From Clostridium sp. AM22-11AC (GTDB lineage: Bacteria > Bacillota > Clostridia > Lachnospirales > Lachnospiraceae): a stretch of DNA of 64,000 nucleotides. This document shows positions 30,701 through 38,186 of the stretch, piece after piece. The position numbers were made by a program, and so were the translations under genes. Numbering within the stretch: the stretch's first letter is position 1; each line of letters opens with the position of its first letter. The notes beneath the pieces were generated by a model that did not search any database, was not told the DNA's origin, and saw only the letters and a list, made by a program, of their open reading frames with translations. The DNA is taken from assembly GCF_003473545.1 (NCBI RefSeq), contig NZ_QUCM01000009.1, positions 1 through 64,000 on the forward strand, written 5' to 3'.

Positions 30701-32955
30701 AGCCCCATCTGATCAAAGGACTTACAGCCGGAGATTACAGACTGGTGGAAGAAAAAGCACCGACTGGATTTACGAAATCAGAAGAACCGGTGTATTTTAC
30801 CATTACAGATGGAATGACAGAAATACCGGAGATTACACTGCGCAATTATGGCACCATTATATCCGTAGAAAAAAGAGAAGCCAGTTCAGAAAAACTTCTT
30901 TCCGGCGCAAAGCTGGAACTGGTATGCAAAGATACCATGGAAGTGATCAGCCAATGGATATCAGACCAGGAAAATGGTCAGGTATTTAACGGTCTGGAAT
31001 CGGGAACTTATATCATCAGGGAAATAGAAGCACCGGCCGGATATGAGAAGGGCAAAGAAATGGAGATCCGGATCTTAGACCAGGCAGAAACAGTGCAGGA
31101 GTTTGTTTTCTATAACAGCCGGATCCGTTCATCTGGCGGAGGCGGAAGTCATACAGTGCCAAAGAAACTGTATATTTCCTTTAAAAAGACAGATGAAAAG
31201 GGAGAACCTCTTGCAGGAGCTGTGTTTGCATTTTATGACCAGACAGGACGATTGGCAAAGATAGCAGAAAGTGGCCCAGATGGAATGTTCAAGATCATTT
31301 GCCCGCCAAATGGAACTTATATTTTCAAAGAGATAAAAGCACCGGATGGTTATGAACTGAGTCAGGAACTGTATCATTTTACAGTAGAAAAGGATCAGAC
31401 TGTAAAAGGTGTATTTGAGATCAAAAATGAAAAGATACAGAAAAAGACAAAAGGAAGGATCCAGGCTTTTTACCAGGTAAAAGGAAGAAATGGGAACTTT
31501 AAGGGCTTAAATGGAAAATATTCCGGCAGCAGTGTTAAGACAGGAGACAACAGTCAGATTGGATGGATCCTGTTGGTGACATGTGTGTGTCTGGCAGGGG
31601 CTGGCTGGTGTTTTTCTGATAGCAGCCGAAAAAGAAAAAAGATGGTTTTGTTTCTGGGACTTGTGATGGGTGCAGTGAGCCTGTTTGCATTCAGTGCAAT
31701 GGCCCAGGAACAGGATGCAAATCTCTATGATGAAAGCTTTTATGCATCCCAGGAGATCATTTACAAAAAGATGGAAGGAGTGGATACAGTACCGGAGACT
31801 GCCTGGGTCCAGGTAAAGGACCGGACAACGGGAAGAAAAACAAAGCGGATCCTGCCTTTAGAACAGTTCAGCTGTTTTAATGAGCACTGGGAAGATGGGC
31901 TGGAGATCACGATAGAACAGGAAAAGGAATTTCAGAATGAGATAACAGAAGCAGAAATATTAGACGAAGCGGGTTTACCCGCTTCGGACTATGAGATCAC
32001 ACAGATCGAGAAAGGAGAAGATGGAAAACTGGTTGCCAGGGGCAGAAAAAAGGTATTTGACTGCAGGGCAGTATACAGTGGGCTGATCGCAGAGAAAGAT
32101 TGGGACAGGGAAGAAATGCCGGATACGGATCTGAAAAGAGAATGGGAACAGGATGTAGAATTAAAACCAGCTGTCACAGGATCAAAGTTTGTAGGAAAAA
32201 TGGTTCTGGCAGTGGTAACCGGCAGCTGTGTCGGTATTGGCGCCTACTGGATCCTGAAAAAGGGAAAGTTAAATAAAGCAAGTTTAAAGATCAGGGAAAA
32301 GCGCCGGATCTTAGGGATAATTCTTTTGACAGGAGCTGCAGCCGGAATAGTCTATACCGGAAATACAGTAAGAAAGTATCGTCTGGCTGCCGAAAAATAC
32401 GAAAGTATCCGCAGGGAGGTACAGAAAACAGAAACTTCTTATGCCCAGGACCATTCTGGTACGTCTATAGATGAAATAACAATAGAGGAAGCAAAGTTAA
32501 AAGAGATCAATCCGGATTATAATTGCTGGATCCGTATTCCGGGAACGTCCATTGATTATCCAGCTGTCTGGGGAAAAGATGACAAATATTATTTAGATCA
32601 TGGGTTTAACGGGGAAAAGCAGTCAGGAGGAACAATCTTTGCGGACAGCCAGAACATTCCTTTTGTATCAGCCAATACCATTTTTTATGGACATAACATG
32701 AAGGATGGTTCTATGTTTGGTGATCTGAAAAAATACAGGGATCCCGGATTTTTAAAGGAACATCCCAATGTAGAGATCTTTTATCAGGGGCAATGGATCA
32801 CCTGCCCCATTATCCTGGCAAAAGTAACAGATGAGACAGATGGAACACCTTATCAAAAAGGAGAAAGAAAGATACTGACCTTATCCACCTGTTATGGAAC
32901 CAGTAAACGGATGATCCTTCAGGCACTTATTCCGGTTGCGGGGGGAATGAATTGA
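21703..32955 (+). CDS. Giant thioester/Cna-B surface adhesin fused in frame to a class B-like sortase
   Basis: One frame of 3750 codons. The start is TTG 21703 with AAAGGGGG eight bases upstream; an ATG at 21544 lacks a site. Residues 1-29 are a signal peptide (SASA). Residues 60-160 resemble a thioester domain: Cys74 in AFCLQPG and Gln134 in MVQTYFWG. Next come an acidic block (about 425-460), an ATESNA/TASDA-rich stretch (about 626-670) and some ten Cna-B/SpaA domains ending in motifs such as EIEAPAGYE and EIKAPDGYE. A sorting signal SVKTG (3277-3281), membrane helix and RKRKK tail follow. Instead of stopping, the chain continues into a second hydrophobic signal-like segment, an extracellular unit, two more helices (about 3500-3519 and 3536-3555) and a sortase with GHNM (His3664), TLSTC (Cys3730) and Arg3736. 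Topology is consistent with adhesin and sortase both outside. Function as a self-anchoring adhesin is inferred. Confidence 0.88.
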   Translation: MNTKIWKRMMAGLLAGVLIFTGIPFSASAGEPPVQMIIRGDAFQNRQINIFGHSHRSITCYYVNPVEGHVPAFCLQPGKKLPNHTQASWERYSASPETSVPVIGSFDRYLPMTLAYEWMVSGNYYDKTRYAMVQTYFWGCLAGFEQDWDIQEETMKKLEWAIRDGRVLSLFHEMRSVVEKGLEEYESNSGSSLPAWNGRKENMILKDGHYELTLDLSSCPQLKNANWQFPDKNWSFTQGPGENEITFLYTGEEPSGRISAGNVEGLDDRYYAYIFYPGESYQMQMGWLDMQRPQAEVWFETGKGSVQGGQMQPLERFRHREVFEADYKIDLEKYCAETGQPLAGADFQVWESFDHSQINEHGYEEGEPDGTTGQVYSNCMSPEPEEEWLCDVITTDEEGKAFHKDIRNYNYSKTYCMGHPAPEWIECDHEGDGGDGEDGEGEEEECNCEEENERLREQWLEEQELCEASSDFHVSNEDEEDHEQSTEAMEAMLEDRDETYENFIALEYGYTLTEKKARTGYMVHGTHREDFEIEKITVASAQAQRNTAGKEGTGREDPQSEVYLGENTQLQFHPAPQKKEKKNGYAYETGAQEERSAEELRTIHEVKLTEDIYEEEEDDEDEIWDDRATESNAKISRTTANTATESKATASDAAEDNAVVAAATASNAKKDLETTEQYIYTREEISLEPISLWESLRENVWNSVKAIFFSSEDDDDFEGITAFLPDFQDDDLGEMDVSCFGDPSNSLYCFKVWDHRTEGRIYINKRDLHLYEKDQEESYGRTQGDGTLEGAVYGLFAAADIVHPDGRSGVIYQKDDLTAVAATDQDGNASFFAYTEVPHTVVKEDGTIEAPENFLGPETLYNGSTINSSDHGFGSYTYPDRKEENGNSWIGRPLLMGSYYVKELSRSEGYELSVTGKNLVETNRGSGEENVVRKAGQVQVSAGLSEHNSMEADGSWNDFTVEAFGTEKGYEITVSGYPENTKFYRLSSQEQRENLKQITGMEKIPKMDHLGNPVYEKAKGGELKRDLNGNPVLKADAGEDEKVPASETVPYHFRTAPYIKGEAKPEDLSKWDEDLDPDYVMEQAQAMLMQLGYKEADGEGAPWVSINLDSMNGKAVEQILDWYTEHSFYNMAAVSEIKEEEGQWQAKLFYDYSGNTEAGSAVYDRADGQLYVKKERENGHYWICIPKGKFRLSSHTAYIKEKWEYVEDELKLIYEPVYERYEEGEVLLDPNGVPIQEMEQVPIFEERETTYVTTKEEPVEAFWDPEKREYHILVENETDWSVEKEEVEETFRAVTGQTTISINGKEVPYNQYLVSMGAAVDVEAEQEETDPGSFVKYVHLAYPGQNQTVQDGGTEKEPVQVLERAIRQPVRITKHISQSSYENVNTYGSVHNDPVTTFLGLFRKNGSAEGRKLLDQFSFRIYLKQNLLNIYVDDEGKILSEDISSPAYKELVQTIYLPPEDAENRGHQLMERNEDGSCNYRKFFDAMEGAEKKKGGIYPKEVLTQFALDHYDIRSYKEEILKDRPYMDSDRAYKQALDQARKEAARYLDQFTGLKERLSIEWERDANGGTDGNRKTIQCNQRNGKDDYYEYSIPLPYGEYVIEEQMPSDLEKELANRHYKIEEPREITLPFVPEIIRNEDTGEETVLDEIGSAYFRYHSSDSPDELIRKYKIRFNEEDRKILADGIDGSFAIYPYGLDKDILPEYSTGTISQSEDHVILDGVIYDGSERENGQMEICDQVPGMKGKNTAIEGKFAPMLVPWSILTPEYDRINPDTGNIETLQPGGSGAGFNYIAFAQEDFENTYFNSRLRIEKIDSETGENLIHEGALFRIYAAKRDAQKNGINSVTGTGQVLFGPAEDAEGNKVVDADGKEILYPRVGQDNGSQDDLPVKLDQDGVPLYDETQRISQVDETGTERGIFRSFTTLREVLIHGKLEKLPVGYIETPRPLGAGAYVLVEVQAPEGYVKSRPVAFEVYGNEVSYYKENVYRDGTTDGYERKTAANYEYAIPVTGDGNKNAYETVSQIPVENYPSVMRIRKVEDGDSLVGNENGLLKTDALGQEETSGGLEEDIWVNDRGDEIIYQVYGRKEKLEERGDVREIHFDRELGTWTGKVTKKMDFCSEEIIEGAEKELKAMEGVKLLYDRKGEFTGKGIRFKVTVSGATLALYQGLWMEKEEDGSYKGVTAEVQDGKTIKITASETGSRRQILETGKDAGPAGLAIWQDEKVENQPEDLYFYDLDQLNEEGRLERTEDKSVYKVLDERGNFICYADVKTGMAFVYDDHERIMAYIADETGEKKLVYSVQVYKDKNGESVYKEKRSVDDENGLPVYDKQGHFTTKEERWTSDNSTDSKGEAERRGGLHEIKRLPFGAYILQEEQVPFEQGYVQAPYQGILFKDSIEPQEYFHSNAFTRAAFAKVDTRTQEEIKGAVMTFYEAATDEAGRILTDEDGIYLPGKKYASWVSGYACDDQGNVKTDEEGNRIETKKPHWIDHIPVGEYVLEETECPYLQGYVQRKRQNIQILETEHVQSFTMEDDFTAAEIRKEDGKTGELLYEDSLAKLVLYQVPEGEEDKPLADLMGEDNKLLDFERAGFKEWMEIWATGREEADAAGLNPIAKYDHRWENVPGTLKGRYCFTEEGTVRFEYLPVGSYILAEKETPSGYATADPILFEITDTGHLEKIHQVVMKDEPLSLVVSKNTITGGKEVAGAKLGIYPVDEEGTVSEKPLLLHIPEEEGRYRDEEAIWFSGTDGVYTEEENENGELPEGFEVGDLKPHLIEYIPVGSYILREEMTPYGFLQSVDIPFVIEDTREIQKKEMQDEIPEGRLTVIKHDADDADQVLEGAEFELFNQTLGISCEKQITDEMGKTQFSSQPIGCLDQEGKFSSYDYLVKETKAAPGHMLSEKTLEFQFEYKDEKTPLIELTYDPVNDSNRALVKKLLRDTEEYLEGAVLRLEREEKVILEPDERGDQGESQKKDQKKYQAKDQMKEEKTWVVVETWITGKQPHLIKGLTAGDYRLVEEKAPTGFTKSEEPVYFTITDGMTEIPEITLRNYGTIISVEKREASSEKLLSGAKLELVCKDTMEVISQWISDQENGQVFNGLESGTYIIREIEAPAGYEKGKEMEIRILDQAETVQEFVFYNSRIRSSGGGGSHTVPKKLYISFKKTDEKGEPLAGAVFAFYDQTGRLAKIAESGPDGMFKIICPPNGTYIFKEIKAPDGYELSQELYHFTVEKDQTVKGVFEIKNEKIQKKTKGRIQAFYQVKGRNGNFKGLNGKYSGSSVKTGDNSQIGWILLVTCVCLAGAGWCFSDSSRKRKKMVLFLGLVMGAVSLFAFSAMAQEQDANLYDESFYASQEIIYKKMEGVDTVPETAWVQVKDRTTGRKTKRILPLEQFSCFNEHWEDGLEITIEQEKEFQNEITEAEILDEAGLPASDYEITQIEKGEDGKLVARGRKKVFDCRAVYSGLIAEKDWDREEMPDTDLKREWEQDVELKPAVTGSKFVGKMVLAVVTGSCVGIGAYWILKKGKLNKASLKIREKRRILGIILLTGAAAGIVYTGNTVRKYRLAAEKYESIRREVQKTETSYAQDHSGTSIDEITIEEAKLKEINPDYNCWIRIPGTSIDYPAVWGKDDKYYLDHGFNGEKQSGGTIFADSQNIPFVSANTIFYGHNMKDGSMFGDLKKYRDPGFLKEHPNVEIFYQGQWITCPIILAKVTDETDGTPYQKGERKILTLSTCYGTSKRMILQALIPVAGGMN

Positions 32956-33033
32956 CAAGAAATTTGCTGGACAGTATAATTAAATCAGTTAGATATACGT
33001 AGCTGAAAATGGAAAAGAAAGCATGGGTGAGAA

Positions 33034-35166
33034 ATGAAGATAAGTGGGGCACATAAGGCGATGAAGCGGGTGCTGATCTTTCTTGTTACTTTGGGAATTA
33101 TTGTTCCGATCCTTTTTACAGCCGGGCAGATGGGGCTTTTTTCACCAGAGCCTACAGTAGAAATAGAGGCTGGTATTACAAGTGAATCAGCGCCGGTTTT
33201 GCGGATCGCAACAGATTATGATTTCTGTCCAAATTCCTATTACAATAAGGATGGGGAATTATCAGGTCTTTATGTTGAGATCATGATAGAGGTGGCAAAC
33301 CGCTTGGGAATGCGTCCGGAGTTTAAAACGGCTGACTGGATGGGCTGCCGGAAAATGCTTACTGAGGACGAAGTAGATGTTTTGACGGGACTGGAAATAT
33401 TTTCCAATATGGAAGGGACTTTAAGGACGATCCCTTTCTGTTCGGATGAACTGCGTGTATATGGCAGAAGCAGGATCGACAGTGCGGCTGCCCTTGCAGG
33501 TAAGAAGGTTGCGTTAATGGCGCGTTCTGTGATCGCAACCACCTATGATCTGCAGTGTGATTATCTGGAATACAGCACCAATACGGAAATATTGGAGGCA
33601 GTAGAGCAGGGAGAAGCAGATTTCGGGATCTGTCACGGTGCAGTTGCCACAAAGATCATTGAAAAAAATCATCTGCATCTGGTGCCAAGCCTTGTGATCA
33701 CAAAGAGTTATCCGGCTTTAGCAGTTCATGATACACAGCCAAAACTGCAGCGCATGATCAATGAAGTGGTCCGGGATATGTCTGAAGACGGAACTATTGG
33801 AAGGCTGCAAAATAAATGGATCACGGAATTTGCCAGAAACAGGTCCTTAGAATATGTATTCCACCAAAATGAAGTATTTTATATTACATTTATACTGGGG
33901 ATCATCATTGTACTGTGTATTACAGCCGGTTACTGGGAAGTAGATAGACGTCAGGAAAAATATATCCGCACCCTATTGGAATATCAGGAAAAACTGCAGC
34001 AGTCCAATGAAGAGACGAAACGGGCCAATCAGGCCAAAAGTGAGTTTCTCTCCCATATGTCCCACGATATCCGCACACCGATCAACGGGATCATGGGTAT
34101 GGTGGAGATCATCAAGAAAAATCTGGATGATCCGGAGCGGATCAAAGACTGTCTGGAAAAGATCGATAAAGCATCGCATCATCTGCTGTCCCTGATCAAT
34201 GATGTTTTGGATATGAGCAAGATCGGAAGCGGGAAGGTCCATCTGGAAGAAATACCGGTGGATCTGGATGAGGAGATGGAAAAGATCCATGCGATTGCAG
34301 ATGTACAGGCGAAGAAGCAGGAAATAAGGTTTTCTATTGAGGATGAAGTTGTCCACAGACAGTTTCTTGGCAGTCCGGCCCATTTGAGAAGGATCCTTTT
34401 AAATTTGATCAGCAATGCCCTGCGTTATAATAAAAAAGGGGGAAAGATCTGTCTGGCCATCCGGGAAGTGGAATATGACGGATCCCATATCGGTCTGGAG
34501 TTTAAGGTTCAGGATACGGGAATTGGTATGAGCCGGGAATTTGTGGAAAAAAGCCTGTTTAAGCCATTTACACAGGAAGATGACCGTGTAAGGACCGAAT
34601 ATCGTGGAACCGGTCTTGGGATGTCCATTGTTTATGAACTGGTAAAGCAGATGAACGGTACGATCGATGTAAACAGCAAACCGGGGGAAGGTACAACATT
34701 TACAGTAAAGTTGGCATTTAAGACAGTGGACCCTGCATGGAAAAAGAAGGAAATACAGGAAGAAAACAGGAATATTACCGGGATGAACATACTGGCTGTA
34801 GAAGATAACCAGTTAAATATGGAGATCCTTCAGTTCCTGTTAGAAGAAGCCGGAGCGAAAGTAACGGCAGTATCAGACGGAAAACAGGCAGTAGAATATT
34901 TTGCGGATGCAGCATCAGGCACCTATGATGTGATCCTGATGGATATTATGATGCCAGTCATGGACGGTCTTGAAGCGTCAAAAAAGATCCGTGAACTGCC
35001 GGAGGGCAAGGGAAAAGACATTCCGATCATAGCGATGACGGCCAATGCATTTGTAGAAGATAAGGAAAAGACAAAAGAGGCGGGAATGAATGCCCATCTG
35101 ACAAAGCCTGTAAACAGGGAAGAGATCATCCGGGTTCTGGCAGCATATTGGAAAAATAAAGGTTAA
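33034..35166 (+). CDS. Hybrid sensor histidine kinase with SBP_bac_3 sensor (BvgS/EvgS-like)
   Basis: A 710-residue protein. A membrane helix (about 12-32) is followed by an extracellular SBP_bac_3 (family 3 solute-binding) domain (about 55-275: LRIATDYDFCPNSYY, GLYVEIMIEVANRLG). A second helix (about 284-304) leads to HisKA with His344 in SHDIRTPING, HATPase_c (NLISNALRYN, DTGIGMS, GTGLGMSI) and a C-terminal receiver with Asp637 in LMDIMMPVMDG and Lys in TKPV. It probably senses a small solute or amino acid and passes phosphate from His to Asp. No HPt domain or DNA-binding partner is adjacent, so its output is unknown. It lies 78 bases after the adhesin-sortase gene and could report on the surface. 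Confidence 0.9.
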   Translation: MKISGAHKAMKRVLIFLVTLGIIVPILFTAGQMGLFSPEPTVEIEAGITSESAPVLRIATDYDFCPNSYYNKDGELSGLYVEIMIEVANRLGMRPEFKTADWMGCRKMLTEDEVDVLTGLEIFSNMEGTLRTIPFCSDELRVYGRSRIDSAAALAGKKVALMARSVIATTYDLQCDYLEYSTNTEILEAVEQGEADFGICHGAVATKIIEKNHLHLVPSLVITKSYPALAVHDTQPKLQRMINEVVRDMSEDGTIGRLQNKWITEFARNRSLEYVFHQNEVFYITFILGIIIVLCITAGYWEVDRRQEKYIRTLLEYQEKLQQSNEETKRANQAKSEFLSHMSHDIRTPINGIMGMVEIIKKNLDDPERIKDCLEKIDKASHHLLSLINDVLDMSKIGSGKVHLEEIPVDLDEEMEKIHAIADVQAKKQEIRFSIEDEVVHRQFLGSPAHLRRILLNLISNALRYNKKGGKICLAIREVEYDGSHIGLEFKVQDTGIGMSREFVEKSLFKPFTQEDDRVRTEYRGTGLGMSIVYELVKQMNGTIDVNSKPGEGTTFTVKLAFKTVDPAWKKKEIQEENRNITGMNILAVEDNQLNMEILQFLLEEAGAKVTAVSDGKQAVEYFADAASGTYDVILMDIMMPVMDGLEASKKIRELPEGKGKDIPIIAMTANAFVEDKEKTKEAGMNAHLTKPVNREEIIRVLAAYWKNKG

Positions 35167-35173
35167 CGAGTAC

Positions 35174-36822
35174 ATGAGAGAGTTTTGGAAGAAGACCATC
35201 CAGGTCCTGCTGTATGGAGGTCTGGAAAAAGAACAGTATAAGAGAATCTCTGCTGAGATCAACGAGGCGAACAGAAAAAGCATTGTGGTGCTGTCAACAC
35301 ACCAATAAGATCATATTTATGGGAGCCATCCTTTTATTTGGAATGTTGGCATTTGTAAATTTCAGGATCAGAAACAATCCGTTTCTGATCCATGTTTGCG
35401 CCTGTATGTTTATGGCATTTTATCTGGGGGTGGGTATCCTTGCAGCCATCGGAGAAGGAAGCATTCAGGAACGGACGGGCTCAGGAAATACAAAAATTAA
35501 ATGAAGAACTGGCTGCCAGCCAGGAAAAACTTCAGGCTGCTTTAGTGGCTGCTGAAAAGGCCAGCCGGGCGAAAACCACATTTTTAAGTAATATGAGCCA
35601 CGACATCCGGACTCCTATGAATGCCATTGTCGGACTTACCACTCTTCTGGAACATGAGATCCATGAGCCGGAAAAACTGCAGCTCCACATCCAGAAGATC
35701 CAAAATTCCAGTCAGCATCTGCTGGGACTTATCAATGACATTCTGGATATGAGCAAGATCGAATCCAGTGAGGTGAAATTAAATGAAGATCCCGTTGATC
35801 TGATGGAGCAGGTGGCACAGATAGACAGTATCATCTGTCCACAGGCAGAAGAACGGGGACAGGAGTTTAAGATCCATGTTCACGGGATCGATCATGGACA
35901 TCTTCTGGGAGACTCTGTGCGCCTGCGCCAGATCTTTATCAATCTGCTGTCCAATGCTGTTAAATATACACCTGTTGGGGGAAGCGTTATCCTGGATCTG
36001 ACAGAAGAGCCAAGCAGTATACCGGAACATGCCAATATATCCATTACAGTTACAGATACCGGATATGGAATGACGCCGGAGTTTATAAAAACGATCTTTG
36101 AACCTTTTACCAGAGCAGAAAATTCCACGACCAACAAAATACAGGGAACAGGACTGGGTATGGCCATCACGAAAAGTATCGTTGACCTGATGGGCGGCAG
36201 GATACAGGTGAAAAGCGAGTTAAATAAAGGAAGCTGTTTTGAAGTGGTACTTCCTTTTGCAATAGATCCCAATGGTTCACAGGAAAAAAATGGAAAATAT
36301 CTGCATCAGGAAGGTGAAAAAGTTTCCGTATTAAAAGGAATGAAATTTCTTTGCGCAGAAGATAATGAACTGAATGCGGAGATCTTAGAAGCGATTTTGG
36401 AAATGTACCAGGCATCCTGCAAGATCTGCCCAGACGGTGAAAAACTGGTTGAAGCCTTTGAAACTTCTGCTTTCGGAGATTATGATGCTATTTTAATGGA
36501 CGTACAGATGCCAAATATGAATGGCCTGGAAGCAACGAAAAGGATCCGTAATGGCAAAAATCCTCTGGGCAGGACCATTCCCATTATTGCTATAACAGCC
36601 AATGCATTCAATTCAGATGTACAGGAATGTTTAGATGCCGGTATGGATGCACATGTGTCCAAGCCGTTGGATATAGGAAAAATAATAAATAGTTTTAAAT
36701 TCCCTATAAATTTATCTTTAAAAACTAGATATGAAATAGGTAAAAATGTGATAGAAGAGAAAATAATTGATCCTTCTGTAGAATATAAAATTCAAAAGGT
36801 GCAAGATGATGATAATGTATAA
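35174..36822 (+). pseudogene. Second hybrid histidine kinase, broken in its sensor region and at its 3' end
   Basis: Three frames hold one gene. 35174-35308 encodes a kinase-type N-terminus (MREFWKKTIQVLLYGGLEKE...) that stops after 44 residues. From about 35304 to 35477 another frame gives membrane helices (NKIIFMGAILLFGMLAFVNF...). From about 35479 the third frame gives AQEIQKLNEELAASQ, HisKA (SHDIRTPMNA), HATPase_c (NLLSNAVKYT, DTGYGMT, GTGLGMAI) and a receiver (LMDVQMPNMNG, SKPLDIGK). Two internal deletions with frame changes near 35300 and 35478 explain this. After about 36690 the normal kinase end is replaced by AT-rich sequence coding for an unrelated tail. A partial kinase could still be made from an internal start, but membrane sensing is lost. 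Confidence 0.75.
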
Positions 36823-37010
36823 AATGTAAAATTTAAAAGTATTTCCATTATATTTGGAAAAATATGTTTAATTACATATTTAGAAAAACTAGTAGGAGTA
36901 TTTGCCATTTCTGTAGATTTCAAAAATACAGAAAATATTTCTGATCGGTCCTTTTAGGCTGTTCCAGCATATGATAAATTATGAGGACAATGGAAGATAT
37001 CCCCATAAAT
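36690..37010. other. AT-rich junction region
   Basis: Base composition drops sharply from the end of the broken kinase to the holin gene. It includes the last 44 codons of the kinase frame and about 190 non-coding bases. No tRNA, repeat of the ssrA end or transposon end was seen. It is the likely left boundary of the phage-derived segment. Confidence 0.5.
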
Positions 37011-37035
37011 ATTGCTGGAAAGAGAGGAAGAGGAT

Positions 37036-37299
37036 ATGGATTTTGGGATTGCAGGTGTGGCGGCGATCACGGTGATCTGCTATTTAGGCGGAATGGCGTG
37101 TAAGACGACGGAAAAAGTAAAGGATGAGGTGATACCGGTAGTCTGTGGCGTAACCGGCGGAATTCTGGGGGTTGCAGGCATGTATCTGATACCGGAGTTT
37201 CCGGCTGGTGATGTGATTAACGCAGCAGCTATTGGTATCGTTTCCGGGCTTGCTTCAACGGGAGTACACCAGGTGATCAAGCAGGTGGGGAAAAAATAA
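37036..37299 (+). CDS. Phage-type holin
   Basis: An 87-residue protein with two or three hydrophobic segments (FGIAGVAAITVICYLGGMA, VCGVTGGILGVAGMYLI, INAAAIGIVSGLAS) and a charged C-terminus, the form of small phage holins of Firmicutes. It would permeabilise the membrane to release the endolysin encoded 16 bases downstream. GAGGAAGAGG precedes ATG 37036. The lysis-cassette pairing with an M15 peptidase is the main support. Confidence 0.7.
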   Translation: MDFGIAGVAAITVICYLGGMACKTTEKVKDEVIPVVCGVTGGILGVAGMYLIPEFPAGDVINAAAIGIVSGLASTGVHQVIKQVGKK

Positions 37300-37315
37300 G
37301 GGAGGTACCGTGTAT

Positions 37316-38110
37316 ATGAGAGATATTGCATTGTGCCACCCGCGGATGCAGAAGATAGCAGCTCAGTGGATCACCGCCTGCAAGGCAGAAGGAATTAATG
37401 TTGCTATTTCTGAAACACTGCGTACTGCAGCAGAACAGGATGCTCTCTATGCCAAAGGCCGTACAAAACCGGGAAATATCGTAACTAATGCAAAAGGCAG
37501 TTCCTACCGGTCACAGCACCAGTGGGGGATTGCCTTTGATTTTTATCTGAAAATGGATGTGGATGGAGATGGGAAGATAGCAGATGACGCTTATAATGAC
37601 AGTAAAGGTCATTTCAGGAAGGCTGCTGAAATTGGCAAGAAACTTGGTCTTGCCTGGGGCGGAGACTGGTCCAGCATTGTAGATAAGCCCCATTTGTATC
37701 TGCCTGACTGGGGAAGTACGCCCACTCCATTAATCAAACAGTACAAAACACCGGAAAAGTTTATGAAAACATGGATAATGGAACCAGTGAAAATGGGATG
37801 GCAGAAGGAGAATGGCGGCTGGAGATTTTATCTGAAAGATGGTTCGGAAAATTATGTTGTTAATGATTGGTATAAAGATGGCGATCTCTGGTACTGGTTT
37901 GATGGCAATGGAATAATGGTCCATAACGTGTGGTATCAGTATAAGGGACATTGGTATTATCTGGGAAGGGATGGCGCTATGGTGAAAGGACTGCAGACCA
38001 TCAGCGGGAAATGGTATTATTTGGATGAAGACGGCCGGATGGCAACGGAACCGGTGGTGCTTACGCCGCAGAAGGATGGGGCGCTGCAGTATCCAAAGCT
38101 GACAGAATAG
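37316..38110 (+). CDS. M15 peptidase endolysin with cell-wall-binding repeats
   Basis: A 264-residue protein. The N-terminal half is a D-Ala-D-Ala/L-Ala-D-Glu peptidase (VanY/CwlK type): SQHQWGIAFDF is the SxHxxGxAxD zinc motif and DKPHLYL supplies the last zinc ligand. The C-terminal half has Trp/Tyr-rich repeats (GWRFYLKDGS, GDLWYWFDGNG, GHWYYLGRDGAMV, GKWYYLDEDGRM) of the choline/cell-wall-binding class. There is no signal peptide, as expected for an enzyme released through a holin. ATG 37316 is favoured because GGGAGG is ten bases upstream; GTG 37310 is closer than usual. It ends next to ssrA, a frequent phage integration site. Confidence 0.85.
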   Translation: MRDIALCHPRMQKIAAQWITACKAEGINVAISETLRTAAEQDALYAKGRTKPGNIVTNAKGSSYRSQHQWGIAFDFYLKMDVDGDGKIADDAYNDSKGHFRKAAEIGKKLGLAWGGDWSSIVDKPHLYLPDWGSTPTPLIKQYKTPEKFMKTWIMEPVKMGWQKENGGWRFYLKDGSENYVVNDWYKDGDLWYWFDGNGIMVHNVWYQYKGHWYYLGRDGAMVKGLQTISGKWYYLDEDGRMATEPVVLTPQKDGALQYPKLTE

Positions 38111-38155
38111 AACCATATGCAAGATGAAATGTAATACAAGTTAAATTGGAAAAAG

Positions 38156-38184
38156 AAAAAACCGCGTGTTTGCGCGGTTTTTTT
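38156..38184. terminator. Bidirectional terminator between endolysin and ssrA
   Basis: AAAAAACCGCG (38156-38166) pairs with CGCGGTTTTTT (38173-38183). It can end the endolysin transcript and, on the minus strand, ssrA. Confidence 0.85.
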
Positions 38185-38186
38185 AG

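Noticed and set aside
36690..37035. Possible attL copy of the ssrA 3' end
   Set aside because: No repeat of GGAGCTGAGGGGAATCG or its complement was found in this AT-rich stretch.
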